From Bacteroidota bacterium (GTDB taxonomy: Bacteria; Bacteroidota; Ignavibacteria; Ignavibacteriales; Ignavibacteriaceae): a DNA stretch of 9,175 bases. Positions 1-6,189 of the stretch are shown one piece after another; positions within the stretch are counted from its first letter, which is position 1; each line of letters opens with the position of its first letter. The translations under genes were made by a program, and so were the position numbers. The notes beneath the pieces are model-generated. The model was not told where the DNA came from, ran no database searches, and saw nothing but the letters and a program-made list of their open reading frames with translations. The stretch spans positions 1 through 9,175 of the forward strand of contig JAEXTA010000171.1 of assembly GCA_023453665.1 (NCBI GenBank), written 5' to 3'.

Positions 1-1
1 G

Positions 2-805
2 CTTATTGATATATCACAGCAGAAGGCACTTGAACATCAAACCCTAATTGCTCTTGAAAAAGAAAAAGAACTTAACGAAATGAAAACCAATTTTATTTCA
101 ATGACATCACACGAATTCAGAACTCCATTGACATCTATTTTATCTTCTGCTGATCTTCTTGAAATGTATGCCGGTAAATGGAATAGTGATAAATCTGAAG
201 CTCATATTAAAAAAATTCAAAATTCAGTTTTATTCATGACAGACCTTCTTGATAAAGTATTAACGATAAGCAGAAGCGAACGCGGTCTGTTTTCATATTC
301 GCCGCAGGTGTTTAACCTCGAATCGTTATGCAGGGAAATCGTGGAAGAATCAAAAAACATTCTTACTTCCGGTCATAACATGACTTATGAATTTTTGACG
401 GTTGAAAAGAATGTTTGCGCTGATCCCAAACTTATAAGTCACATACTTAACAATCTTATTACCAATGCAATTAAATACTCTCCCGAAGGCGGTCAAATAA
501 ACTTTATTGTTAATATGATTGATAACAAACTCAGGTTTGTAGTTTCAGATAACGGTATTGGAATTCCGGCAGATGAAATTCACCGTCTTTACGAACCATT
601 CTACCGTGGAAGAAATTCGCGTAAAATAAAAGGCAGCGGACTTGGATTGAGCATTGTTAAAAAAGCAGTGGATCTGCACAACGGTGAAATATCGGTTAAA
701 AGTGAATTCAATAAAGGCACAGAGATTATTGTAGAATTAAATTGCGAAAAAGAATTATCTGAAGAAACTGGTTTTCTCAATCAGCAAGGGAGCGAAATAA
801 ATTGA
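2..805 (+). CDS. PAS-type sensor histidine kinase, 5' truncated by window edge
   Basis: This is the C-terminal kinase core of a two-component sensor that autophosphorylates on His and passes the phosphate to a response regulator. The frame is open from base 2. It begins with LIDIS, typical of the end of a PAS/PAC domain, then a charged helix (EKEKELNEMK) leading into HisKA. The phospho-acceptor His is at 110-112 within SHEFRTPL. The HATPase_c domain is complete: an N-box around NNLITNAIKYS, the G1 box DNGIGIP, an F-box-like YEPFYRG, and the G2 box GSGLGLSIVKK. All catalytic motifs look intact, so the kinase should be active. The first ATG, at 80, lies just before HisKA inside the linker helix and is unlikely to be the true start, so the sensory N-terminus lies upstream of the window. 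The stop overlaps the TTG start of the next gene, pointing to translational coupling and to that LytTR regulator as the cognate partner. The input signal cannot be told from what is visible. Confidence 0.93.
   Translation, partial: LIDISQQKALEHQTLIALEKEKELNEMKTNFISMTSHEFRTPLTSILSSADLLEMYAGKWNSDKSEAHIKKIQNSVLFMTDLLDKVLTISRSERGLFSYSPQVFNLESLCREIVEESKNILTSGHNMTYEFLTVEKNVCADPKLISHILNNLITNAIKYSPEGGQINFIVNMIDNKLRFVVSDNGIGIPADEIHRLYEPFYRGRNSRKIKGSGLGLSIVKKAVDLHNGEISVKSEFNKGTEIIVELNCEKELSEETGFLNQQGSEIN
786..792 (+). promoter_or_regulatory. Ribosome binding site supporting a TTG start
   Basis: AAGGGAG lies inside the last codons of the upstream kinase, nine bases before the TTG at 802. It supports the TTG as the real start of the LytTR regulator, since no ATG occurs near the beginning of the REC domain. 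The kinase stop TGA (803-805) overlaps this TTG, so ribosomes ending the kinase could re-initiate directly. Confidence 0.6.
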
Positions 806-1557
806 CTAAAATCCTGATAATCGAAGATGATATTTATATACGCGAAAATTTTTCTGAGATTTTTATTGAGAATGGTTATGATGTTGTAACTGCTTCTGAC
901 GGCAATGAAGGCATTGAAGCAGCAAAAAAAATAATTCCTGATCTTATTTTATGTGATATAATGATGGAAGGTGTTGATGGTTACCGGGTTAAAGAAGCCG
1001 TTTCATTACACAAGCCTACATCATCAGTTCCGTTTATTTTTATTTCGGCTAAGTCAGATTTAAAGGATATCCGTGACGGTTTATCACTTGGCGCTGATGA
1101 CTATATAACAAAACCGGTTTCAGCGAAAGACCTGCTTAAATCTGTACAGGGACGACTTAAAAGGATTGAAGAGCTTCAACACAGAACCGAAGAAAGTCCA
1201 ATGAAAAAACCAGTCGTTAAAAAAGAAAAAATTCTGGTTAAAACATCGGGCAATACTGATCTGCTAAATATTAATGAAATTGTACTGATCTCAGCTTCAG
1301 GTGATTATTCCTCTGTTTTTACTTCTTCATCAAAAAAATTATTATTGAAAAGATCACTGCGTAACTGGGAAGAAAATCTTGACGATAAAATATTTCTCAG
1401 AATTCACCGGAACAAAATCATAAATATTAATTTTATTGAAAAGATCGAACCTCTGTTTAAAGGAGCTTTCGCCGCAAAACTGAAACACTATCCGGATATG
1501 ATTCACTTCAGCCAGAGATGTTCAGTTAAAATTAAAAAGATGTTATCACTTGACTGA
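802..1557 (+). CDS. LytTR-family DNA-binding response regulator (REC-LytTR)
   Basis: This is a cytoplasmic transcription regulator of 251 residues. The REC domain (about 3-118) has the acidic pair at D9/D10, phospho-acceptor D52 in LILCDIMM, switch residue S82 and conserved K104 in YITKP. The usual Pro after DIMM is Glu (DIMMEG), a mild deviation. A Lys-rich linker (about 125-145) leads to a LytTR domain (about 146-249), recognised by ISASGDYSSVF, the RIHRNKIININFIEKI strand region and the terminal FSQRCSVKIKKML. LytTR domains bind direct repeats in promoters through a beta-sheet fold rather than a helix-turn-helix. Translation starts at TTG, overlapping the stop of the upstream kinase, so the two are very likely a cognate pair. 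LytTR regulators often control extracellular functions, but the regulon cannot be read here. No obvious LytTR direct-repeat site was found in the adjoining gaps. Confidence 0.93.
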   Translation: MTKILIIEDDIYIRENFSEIFIENGYDVVTASDGNEGIEAAKKIIPDLILCDIMMEGVDGYRVKEAVSLHKPTSSVPFIFISAKSDLKDIRDGLSLGADDYITKPVSAKDLLKSVQGRLKRIEELQHRTEESPMKKPVVKKEKILVKTSGNTDLLNINEIVLISASGDYSSVFTSSSKKLLLKRSLRNWEENLDDKIFLRIHRNKIININFIEKIEPLFKGAFAAKLKHYPDMIHFSQRCSVKIKKMLSLD

Positions 1558-1686
1558 CCTGCTCTGAATTCTGCGTTCATCTCCTGACTTACGGCGTTTA
1601 CCGACCGTTTACTGCATCCACTGAAAAAAAATACAGAAGATAAAATTTACACCGATTATTTGTCAGTAGAACGACATGGTGAAGAA

Positions 1687-2781
1687 ATGAATGATCTGGT
1701 ACTGGTTGTAGAAGATGAAGTTGATGTACTAAACAATATTGAAGAAATCCTGGTGAATCAGAACTATCGTGTGCTTTTGTCAGCAACATCTGAAGCGGCT
1801 ATTGAAGCGGCTAAACTTCATCAGCCGGACATTGTTATTTCAGACATTATGATGCCGGGACTGAGCGGATATGATCTGCTCAATTACTTCAGAAGAAACC
1901 CGGAACTTTCAAATATTCCATTTGTTTTTCTTACCTCTAAGACTTCCGATGAAGAACTGAGATACGCTATGAACCTTGGTGCCGATGACTATTTAAAGAA
2001 ACCTTTCAGAGCAACAGATCTTGTCAAATCGATAAGAACAAGGATTGAACGTAAAAGAAAGATTAACGACACAATTGATAAGGTCAGGAACAGTTTTGCT
2101 GCAGCAGTGCCGCATGATCTGAGAACTCCTCTTATCCCTTTGATCGGGTACTCTGAAATGATAATCGATGACTTAAACAATTTTACCCGCGATGAAATTA
2201 AAAATTATGCTGAATGTATCCGTTCGGGAGCTATGAATCTGCATAACAAAATTGAAAGGTTCATTTTGCTTGCCTCAGTTCAGTCGGAATTAAAAGACAG
2301 GGAACGTGTTAAATCATTACGAAATATTTCAAACTATTTATCGATTGAAGCAGTCCAGGAAATTATTCTAAAAATTTCAAATCAGTTCGGCAGAACTTCA
2401 GATTTGAAAATGAAATTACCTATTGGTGGTTTTTCAGTAAAGATGAATGATTACTATTTCAATATTTCAGTTTCAGAAATTATTGATAACGCATTCAAGT
2501 TTTCAGATCCCGGAAGCGCCATAAATGTTGATTCAGTTTTGGAAGATGATTTTGTGAAGATAGAAGTGCTTAATTCGGGTTACACACTTACAGATGAACA
2601 GATAGCAAACATTAACATTTTTGTACAGCATCACTACAACTACTTTCCTAAAAACGGTATTGGTATCGGTTTATATATGGTGAAAGAAGTTATGAAATCT
2701 TTTAACGGAAGCATCACTATTGAAAGTTTACCCGGCAAAGTTGTAAAAGTTACACTTAGAATTCCGGCAGCAAAAAATTAA
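1687..2781 (+). CDS. REC-first hybrid histidine kinase (REC-HisKA-HATPase)
   Basis: This is a soluble 364-residue protein with no membrane segment. An N-terminal REC domain (about 3-120) has acidic residues near position 10, phospho-acceptor D53 in IVISDIMMPG, switch T83 and K105 in YLKKPF. HisKA follows, with the likely phospho-His H143 in PHDLRTPL, then HATPase_c with N-box EIIDNAFKFS and G2 box NGIGIGLYMVK. The G1 box reads NSGYTL instead of the usual DxGxG. The Asp to Asn change resembles the N.G form I recall in some phytochrome-type kinases, so activity is plausible but not certain. In this architecture the REC acts as the input, letting another kinase switch this one. I chose the ATG at 1687 because the first REC strand starts right after it; a TTG at 1660 would add nine residues outside the fold. 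A gap of 129 bases separates it from the LytTR gene; cheW follows 19 bases later, so it probably shares a transcript with cheW and the MCP. Confidence 0.9.
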   Translation: MNDLVLVVEDEVDVLNNIEEILVNQNYRVLLSATSEAAIEAAKLHQPDIVISDIMMPGLSGYDLLNYFRRNPELSNIPFVFLTSKTSDEELRYAMNLGADDYLKKPFRATDLVKSIRTRIERKRKINDTIDKVRNSFAAAVPHDLRTPLIPLIGYSEMIIDDLNNFTRDEIKNYAECIRSGAMNLHNKIERFILLASVQSELKDRERVKSLRNISNYLSIEAVQEIILKISNQFGRTSDLKMKLPIGGFSVKMNDYYFNISVSEIIDNAFKFSDPGSAINVDSVLEDDFVKIEVLNSGYTLTDEQIANINIFVQHHYNYFPKNGIGIGLYMVKEVMKSFNGSITIESLPGKVVKVTLRIPAAKN

Positions 2782-2787
2782 ACAGAT

Positions 2788-2795
2788 AAAAGGAG
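2788..2795 (+). promoter_or_regulatory. Strong Shine-Dalgarno of cheW
   Basis: AAAAGGAG lies five bases before the ATG at 2801. It is a canonical site and fixes the cheW start. With the similar AAGGAG ahead of the MCP, it contrasts with the genes after the terminator, which have no recognisable Shine-Dalgarno. Confidence 0.75.
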
Positions 2796-2800
2796 AGACA

Positions 2801-3289
2801 ATGAACATAAATCAATCAGGGAAAAATGAATATGACGAACTTCTTCAACTCGTCAGTTTTAATCTTGATGAAGAAGAGTACGGAGTAGACATTCTTAAAG
2901 TGCGGGAAATCAACAAGATGCTTCCAATCACAAAAATACCTAATTCGCCATCGTATGTAGAAGGTGTAATAAATCTGAGAGGTAGAATTATTCCGGTCGT
3001 AAACCTGCGGAATAAAATGCAGCTCACTTGCAAAGAAAATGATAAACATACCAGGATCATTGTGGTTGACCTTGGAAGTAAAACAATAGGATTTATAGTT
3101 GACAGGGTGAGTGAAGTGTTACGGGTTCCTAAAAGTTTAATGGAAGAACCGCCGGAATTTGTAATGAATATTGATTCAAAATTTATTACAGCGGTAGGCA
3201 AACTTGAAGACCGCCTGCTAATTCTGCTTGACCTTAACAAAGTACTTTTAGCAGAAGATGAAATTATGATTCAGGAAGTTGCTGCATAA
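2801..3289 (+). CDS. cheW: Chemotaxis adaptor protein CheW
   Basis: CheW is the cytoplasmic adaptor that couples chemoreceptor tips to the kinase CheA in receptor arrays. The product is 162 residues, normal for a single-domain CheW. The fold is visible from LLQLVSFNLDEEEYGVDI (strand 1 region) through the hallmark VINLRGRIIPVVNLR, where R60 matches the conserved receptor-binding Arg of the NLRG motif. It continues into the IIVVDLGSKTIGFIVDRVSEV segment of the second subdomain and ends with the RLLILLDLNKVL strand. No fused receiver domain is present, so it is CheW and not CheV. It lies 19 bases after the hybrid kinase and 50 bases before the MCP, the usual order for a dedicated adaptor-receptor pair. 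No cheA, cheY, cheR or cheB lies in the window, so the core pathway must be encoded elsewhere. Confidence 0.95.
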   Translation: MNINQSGKNEYDELLQLVSFNLDEEEYGVDILKVREINKMLPITKIPNSPSYVEGVINLRGRIIPVVNLRNKMQLTCKENDKHTRIIVVDLGSKTIGFIVDRVSEVLRVPKSLMEEPPEFVMNIDSKFITAVGKLEDRLLILLDLNKVLLAEDEIMIQEVAA

Positions 3290-3325
3290 TTAGTGGAATA
3301 CAAATAAAAGTTTCATATAACACAT

Positions 3326-3331
3326 AAGGAG
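3326..3331 (+). promoter_or_regulatory. Shine-Dalgarno of the MCP gene
   Basis: AAGGAG lies eight bases before the ATG at 3340 and supports that start. The first transmembrane helix follows within about 10 residues, as expected for a receptor N-terminus. Confidence 0.7.
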
Positions 3332-3339
3332 AGAAGATC

Positions 3340-5418
3340 ATGAATTGGTTCTATAATCTAAAAATAGCTAATAAACTTTTACTGAGTTTTATGTTAGTCG
3401 CTGTAATAGCAGGAGTTATTGGCTATATAGGAATTTCAAATATAAGTGAAATAGAAGTCAGCGATACTGAAATGTATGAAAACATGACGGTTCCGATTGC
3501 CCAGATGTCTGAAATATCCACTTATTTCCAGAGAATGCGTGTCAATACCCGGGAAGTTGTGATGGCACAAACCGATAGTGAGATCGAAAATTTTACAAAG
3601 AGAATTCAGACATACCGGGACTCAATTGATGCGATAGCAAAAAGATTTGAAGAAAGAATTATTTCAGATGAAATGAAAAATCTGTGGGGAAATTTTATTT
3701 CAGCAAGAAAAGAATACGGTGAAGACCTTAATCATTTTTTTGCATTAGCCAGGGAAAACCGCGATGCTGAAGCAATGGCTTTCATAAATGGTGATTTTGG
3801 TACGAGTGCGCGGGCAGAGATGAACATAATTAAAGATATTATAGATATGAAAAATCGTGATGCATCTGCTAAGTCTGATGCGAATACAGCTCTTGCAAAA
3901 ACCGCAACAACAACCATGCTGATCATAATGGGTGTAGGTATTTTTCTGGCGGTAGCTTTAGGTTTCTTTATATCACGCATCATTTCAAACCCGCTCAAAA
4001 ATTTAGCCCACATTGCAGATAAACTCGCTTTAGGAGAAGTTAATGTATCAGTTGAAGCAAAAACCAAAGATGAACTTGGTGATCTCGAACGTTCATTTGC
4101 TTTAATGATTGATAATACAAAAACAAATGCTGCTGCTGCTGACAAAATCGCACAAGGCGACACATCAGTTGAAATAAAAGCAAAATCAGAAAAAGATGTA
4201 CTCTCAAACAGTATGATAAAGGTAGTTGAAAGTATAAGGAGTGTTATTGCAGAAGCAGTTATGCTTAGCCAGGCAGGAATAGAAGGGCAATTATCAACCC
4301 GTGGTAACGCGGCAAAATTTCAAGGCGGGTATAAAGATATAGTTGAAGGATTTAACAGTGTACTTGATGCTGTTATACTTCCCATCCAGGATGGTGCAAG
4401 AGTACTCGAAGTAATGGCTACGGGTGATCTTACAGTAAGAGTAACAAAAGAGTATAAAGGACAACATCAGAACATTAAGAACAGTATAAACAAAATGGGT
4501 GAATCAATCGGCGCAGTAATAAGTGATGTGGCAGAAGCAGTAGCAGCGGCAGCAAGTGCAAGCACACAAATTTCATCCAGCACAGAAGAAATGGCAGCAG
4601 GTGCACAGGAACAAAGTTCACAGGCTAACGAAGTGGCAGCTGCAGTTGAACAAATGACAACAACAATATTACAGTCTTCAAAACACGCAAGCTCTACTGC
4701 ACAGACAGCTAAAAGTGCAGGAACGTACGCACGTGAAGGCGGTAAAGTTGTAAAAGACACAATAAGCGGAATGGGCAAAATAGATGAAGTAGTAAATTCA
4801 GCGGCAGTAACGGTAAGGGAATTGGGCAAGAGCAGTGATCAGATAGGTGAGATTGTCCAGGTAATCGATGAAATAGCAGATCAGACGAATCTTCTTGCAT
4901 TAAATGCAGCAATAGAGGCAGCAAGGGCTGGGGAACAGGGAAGAGGCTTTGCTGTAGTTGCAGACGAAGTACGTAAACTGGCAGAACGTACAACAAAAGC
5001 AACCAAAGAAATAGCAGGAATGATAAAGAAGATACAGGTTGATACGAGCGGTGCAGTTGAATCAATTGGTCGGGGGACAGAAGAAGTAGCAAAAGGCAGA
5101 GAACTTGCTACCAGAGCAGGGGAGTCCCTCGAACAAATCATTAAAGGTGCAGAAGAAGTTGTTGATCTTGCAACACAGGTTGCATCAGCAAGTGAGGAAC
5201 AATCCAGTGCTGCAGAACAGATCAGTAAGAACATTGAAGCGATAAGCAGTGTGACACAACAAAGTGCGGCAGGTACACAGCAGATTGCGCGCGCGGCAGA
5301 AGATCTGAACAGGCTTACGGAAAATCTTCAGTCACTTATAAATAAGTTTAAGATTGACGATAAAAAAGGCAGTCCGCGTTACGGTGTAAGACAGAATGGT
5401 AAAATAGTGGAAGTATAA
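3340..5418 (+). CDS. Methyl-accepting chemotaxis protein with several HAMP-type units
   Basis: This is a transmembrane chemoreceptor of 692 residues that controls CheA through CheW. TM1 spans about residues 12-32 and TM2 about 192-212. The roughly 160-residue periplasmic part between them is helical and looks like a four-helix-bundle sensor. A canonical HAMP (about 213-265) follows TM2. A second HAMP-like unit carries AQGDTSVEI (about 266-305). An AGIEGQLSTRG segment (about 310-345) may be another, and ATGDLTVRV (about 347-395) is clear. The signalling hairpin has candidate methylation helices with SSTEEMAAGA (about 413-422) and ASASEEQSSA (about 616-625). The highly conserved tip lies near 511-551, with NLLALNAAIEAARAGE and GRGFAVVADEVRKLAER. 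The C-terminus (RQNGKIVEV) lacks a recognisable NWETF-like CheR/CheB tether. The ligand cannot be predicted. It is the last gene of the block and ends just before a terminator. Confidence 0.96.
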   Translation: MNWFYNLKIANKLLLSFMLVAVIAGVIGYIGISNISEIEVSDTEMYENMTVPIAQMSEISTYFQRMRVNTREVVMAQTDSEIENFTKRIQTYRDSIDAIAKRFEERIISDEMKNLWGNFISARKEYGEDLNHFFALARENRDAEAMAFINGDFGTSARAEMNIIKDIIDMKNRDASAKSDANTALAKTATTTMLIIMGVGIFLAVALGFFISRIISNPLKNLAHIADKLALGEVNVSVEAKTKDELGDLERSFALMIDNTKTNAAAADKIAQGDTSVEIKAKSEKDVLSNSMIKVVESIRSVIAEAVMLSQAGIEGQLSTRGNAAKFQGGYKDIVEGFNSVLDAVILPIQDGARVLEVMATGDLTVRVTKEYKGQHQNIKNSINKMGESIGAVISDVAEAVAAAASASTQISSSTEEMAAGAQEQSSQANEVAAAVEQMTTTILQSSKHASSTAQTAKSAGTYAREGGKVVKDTISGMGKIDEVVNSAAVTVRELGKSSDQIGEIVQVIDEIADQTNLLALNAAIEAARAGEQGRGFAVVADEVRKLAERTTKATKEIAGMIKKIQVDTSGAVESIGRGTEEVAKGRELATRAGESLEQIIKGAEEVVDLATQVASASEEQSSAAEQISKNIEAISSVTQQSAAGTQQIARAAEDLNRLTENLQSLINKFKIDDKKGSPRYGVRQNGKIVEV

Positions 5419-5440
5419 AAAGTCTCTCCTCACATTCACT

Positions 5441-5473
5441 AACCGGATGGAAGAAATTTCATCCGGTTTTTTT
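5441..5473 (+). terminator. Intrinsic terminator after the MCP gene
   Basis: A perfect 9-bp stem, AACCGGATG (5441-5449) pairing with CATCCGGTT (5460-5468), encloses a 10-base loop and is followed by five more T residues (seven in a row with the end of the stem). It starts 23 bases after the MCP stop and closes the sensory block on the + strand. Confidence 0.92.
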
Positions 5474-5542
5474 ATTTCCTTTTCAAAACAATGACTGAGA
5501 CAAGTTAAAAACTTTTGATGTATGCGGAAGGAACGCTTTAAA

Positions 5543-5580
5543 ATAAATAATCCCGGGACCTGCCTACCGGGAATATTTAT
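5543..5580. terminator. Imperfect inverted repeat between convergent genes, possible - strand terminator
   Basis: ATAAATA-A-TCCCGG (5543-5556) pairs with CCGGGA-A-TATTTAT (5567-5580): 13 bp with a single A-A mismatch and a 10-base loop. Read on the - strand, the GC-rich core is followed by an interrupted T-rich stretch, so it could end transcription of the 93-codon gene. Read on the + strand, its T tract is weaker. It lies between convergent genes, where bidirectional terminators are common. It could instead be a dispersed palindromic repeat. Confidence 0.45.
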
Positions 5581-5738
5581 CTCCTCTGACCTAACGATAT
5601 TCACTTTACATTACTATCGTATCACTTCTAAAACAATTCAATCTGGTTCAAAAAACAATCAAACATTAATTATCAATATCGTTAATCTATTATCGGTTAA
5701 ACTTTTTGAGTTTTATAGAGAAGATTTAATGATTGTTG

Positions 5739-5756
5739 TGTAGAAGTTATTCTACA
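5739..5756. repeat. Short perfect hairpin after the 93-codon gene
   Basis: TGTAGAA (5739-5745) pairs with TTCTACA (5750-5756) across a four-base loop, six bases past the stop of the - strand gene. It lacks a T tract on either strand, so it is at most a weak 3'-end structure. Apart from this and the repeat at 5543-5580, I see nothing else in the 288-base gap after the MCP terminator. Confidence 0.35.
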
Positions 5757-5761
5757 AAAGA

Positions 5762-6043
5762 TTAATGATCGCCTTCAACAGGTTCAAGCATCATAACCGC
5801 GGGCGGAAACGTTCTGTGGACTTCAGAATTATGCGAGAATATTTTTAACGGATCAAACGGAAAACTGTCGGGAATACGCAGAAAATAATACTGGTAATGA
5901 TGAAGTTTATGATTATCCTTAAAAAGAGCCATTCCTGAAGGGCGGTTTAATTGTTCAAATAAAACACGGAATTCAGTCCTCAGGTTTTTTTCAGAACCCC
6001 GTTCGGTTTGTTTATGTGTGAATTTAATAGAGTACCAGTTCAT
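5762..6043 (-). CDS. Hypothetical 93-residue soluble protein
   Basis: I do not recognise a named family. The 93-residue product starts MNWYSIKFTHKQ and has no signal peptide or membrane segment. Alternating patterns suggest beta (WYSIKFT), helix (about 19-33), beta (GMALFKD), beta (YQYYFLRIP), a short helix and a final beta (AVMMLEPV), which would suit a small ferredoxin-like alpha/beta fold. This is inference from sequence pattern only. The composition (balanced charges, aromatic residues, few runs) looks protein-like, and no gene opposes it. It is the only substantial ORF between the MCP terminator and the restriction gene. No Shine-Dalgarno is visible; a 10-bp inverted repeat directly abuts the start codon. 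A 28-codon membrane ORF lies 59 bases upstream on the same strand and may be co-transcribed. It might still be a chance ORF. Confidence 0.6.
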   Translation of the reverse strand: MNWYSIKFTHKQTERGSEKNLRTEFRVLFEQLNRPSGMALFKDNHKLHHYQYYFLRIPDSFPFDPLKIFSHNSEVHRTFPPAVMMLEPVEGDH

Positions 6044-6083
6044 AGCATACTTTGAAAATACCTTATTATCGAAAAAGTATGCT
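6044..6083 (-). promoter_or_regulatory. Perfect 10-bp inverted repeat abutting the start of the 93-codon gene
   Basis: AGCATACTTT (6044-6053) and AAAGTATGCT (6074-6083) are exact reverse complements separated by 20 bases. On the - strand the inner arm ends at the base immediately before the ATG at 6043. In RNA this would form a stem-loop touching the start codon; in DNA it could be a dimeric operator. The only weak Shine-Dalgarno-like AAGG lies in the loop. It has no T tract, so it does not look like a terminator. Confidence 0.5.
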
Positions 6084-6102
6084 GAAAGTTTACTGCGGGA
6101 AA

Positions 6103-6189
6103 TCAGAAAAGCAAAAACATTTTGCCAAGCACAAACAGGACAATTGCAATGCCGATTATTCGTAATAATGTTTCTAGTTTAGGGTTCAT
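6103..6189 (-). CDS. Small single-helix membrane protein (28 residues), candidate
   Basis: The reading frame starts ATG AAC CCT and ends TGA, encoding 28 residues. A short polar N-terminus (MNPKLETLL) precedes one hydrophobic helix, RIIGIAIVLFVLG (residues 10-22), a Lys, and the hydrophobic end MFLLF. This is the layout of many bacterial small membrane proteins, with positive charges (R10, K23) flanking the core. It lies on the same strand as the 93-codon gene, 59 bases upstream of it, so the two could form a small operon. No clear Shine-Dalgarno precedes the ATG. Short ORFs arise by chance and AT-rich DNA favours hydrophobic codons, so this is only a candidate. The coherent topology and the otherwise empty surroundings favour it. 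Function unknown. Confidence 0.42.
   Translation of the reverse strand: MNPKLETLLRIIGIAIVLFVLGKMFLLF

Noticed and set aside
80..805. ATG at 80 as the start of the first kinase
   Set aside because: The frame stays open to the window edge, and the upstream residues look like the end of a PAS domain plus the helix leading into HisKA, so the ATG is internal.
1660..1686. TTG at 1660 as the start of the hybrid kinase
   Set aside because: It would add nine residues outside the REC fold without a good Shine-Dalgarno, whereas the ATG at 1687 begins right at the first REC strand.
2845..3240. - strand ORF of 131 codons antisense to cheW
   Set aside because: cheW has a clear fold, Shine-Dalgarno and operon context; the antisense frame is a shadow.
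3732..5234. Several - strand ORFs antisense to the MCP
   Set aside because: The Ala/Ser/Glu-rich coiled-coil coding sequence leaves long antisense frames of low-complexity protein; none resembles a real gene.
5332..5604. - strand ORF of 90 codons overlapping the MCP end and its terminator
   Set aside because: It reads antisense through the MCP C-terminus and the terminator hairpin, so it is a shadow.
5522..5743. + strand ORF of 73 codons after the terminator
   Set aside because: It runs through the palindrome at 5543-5580, has no Shine-Dalgarno or recognisable domain, and looks like chance.
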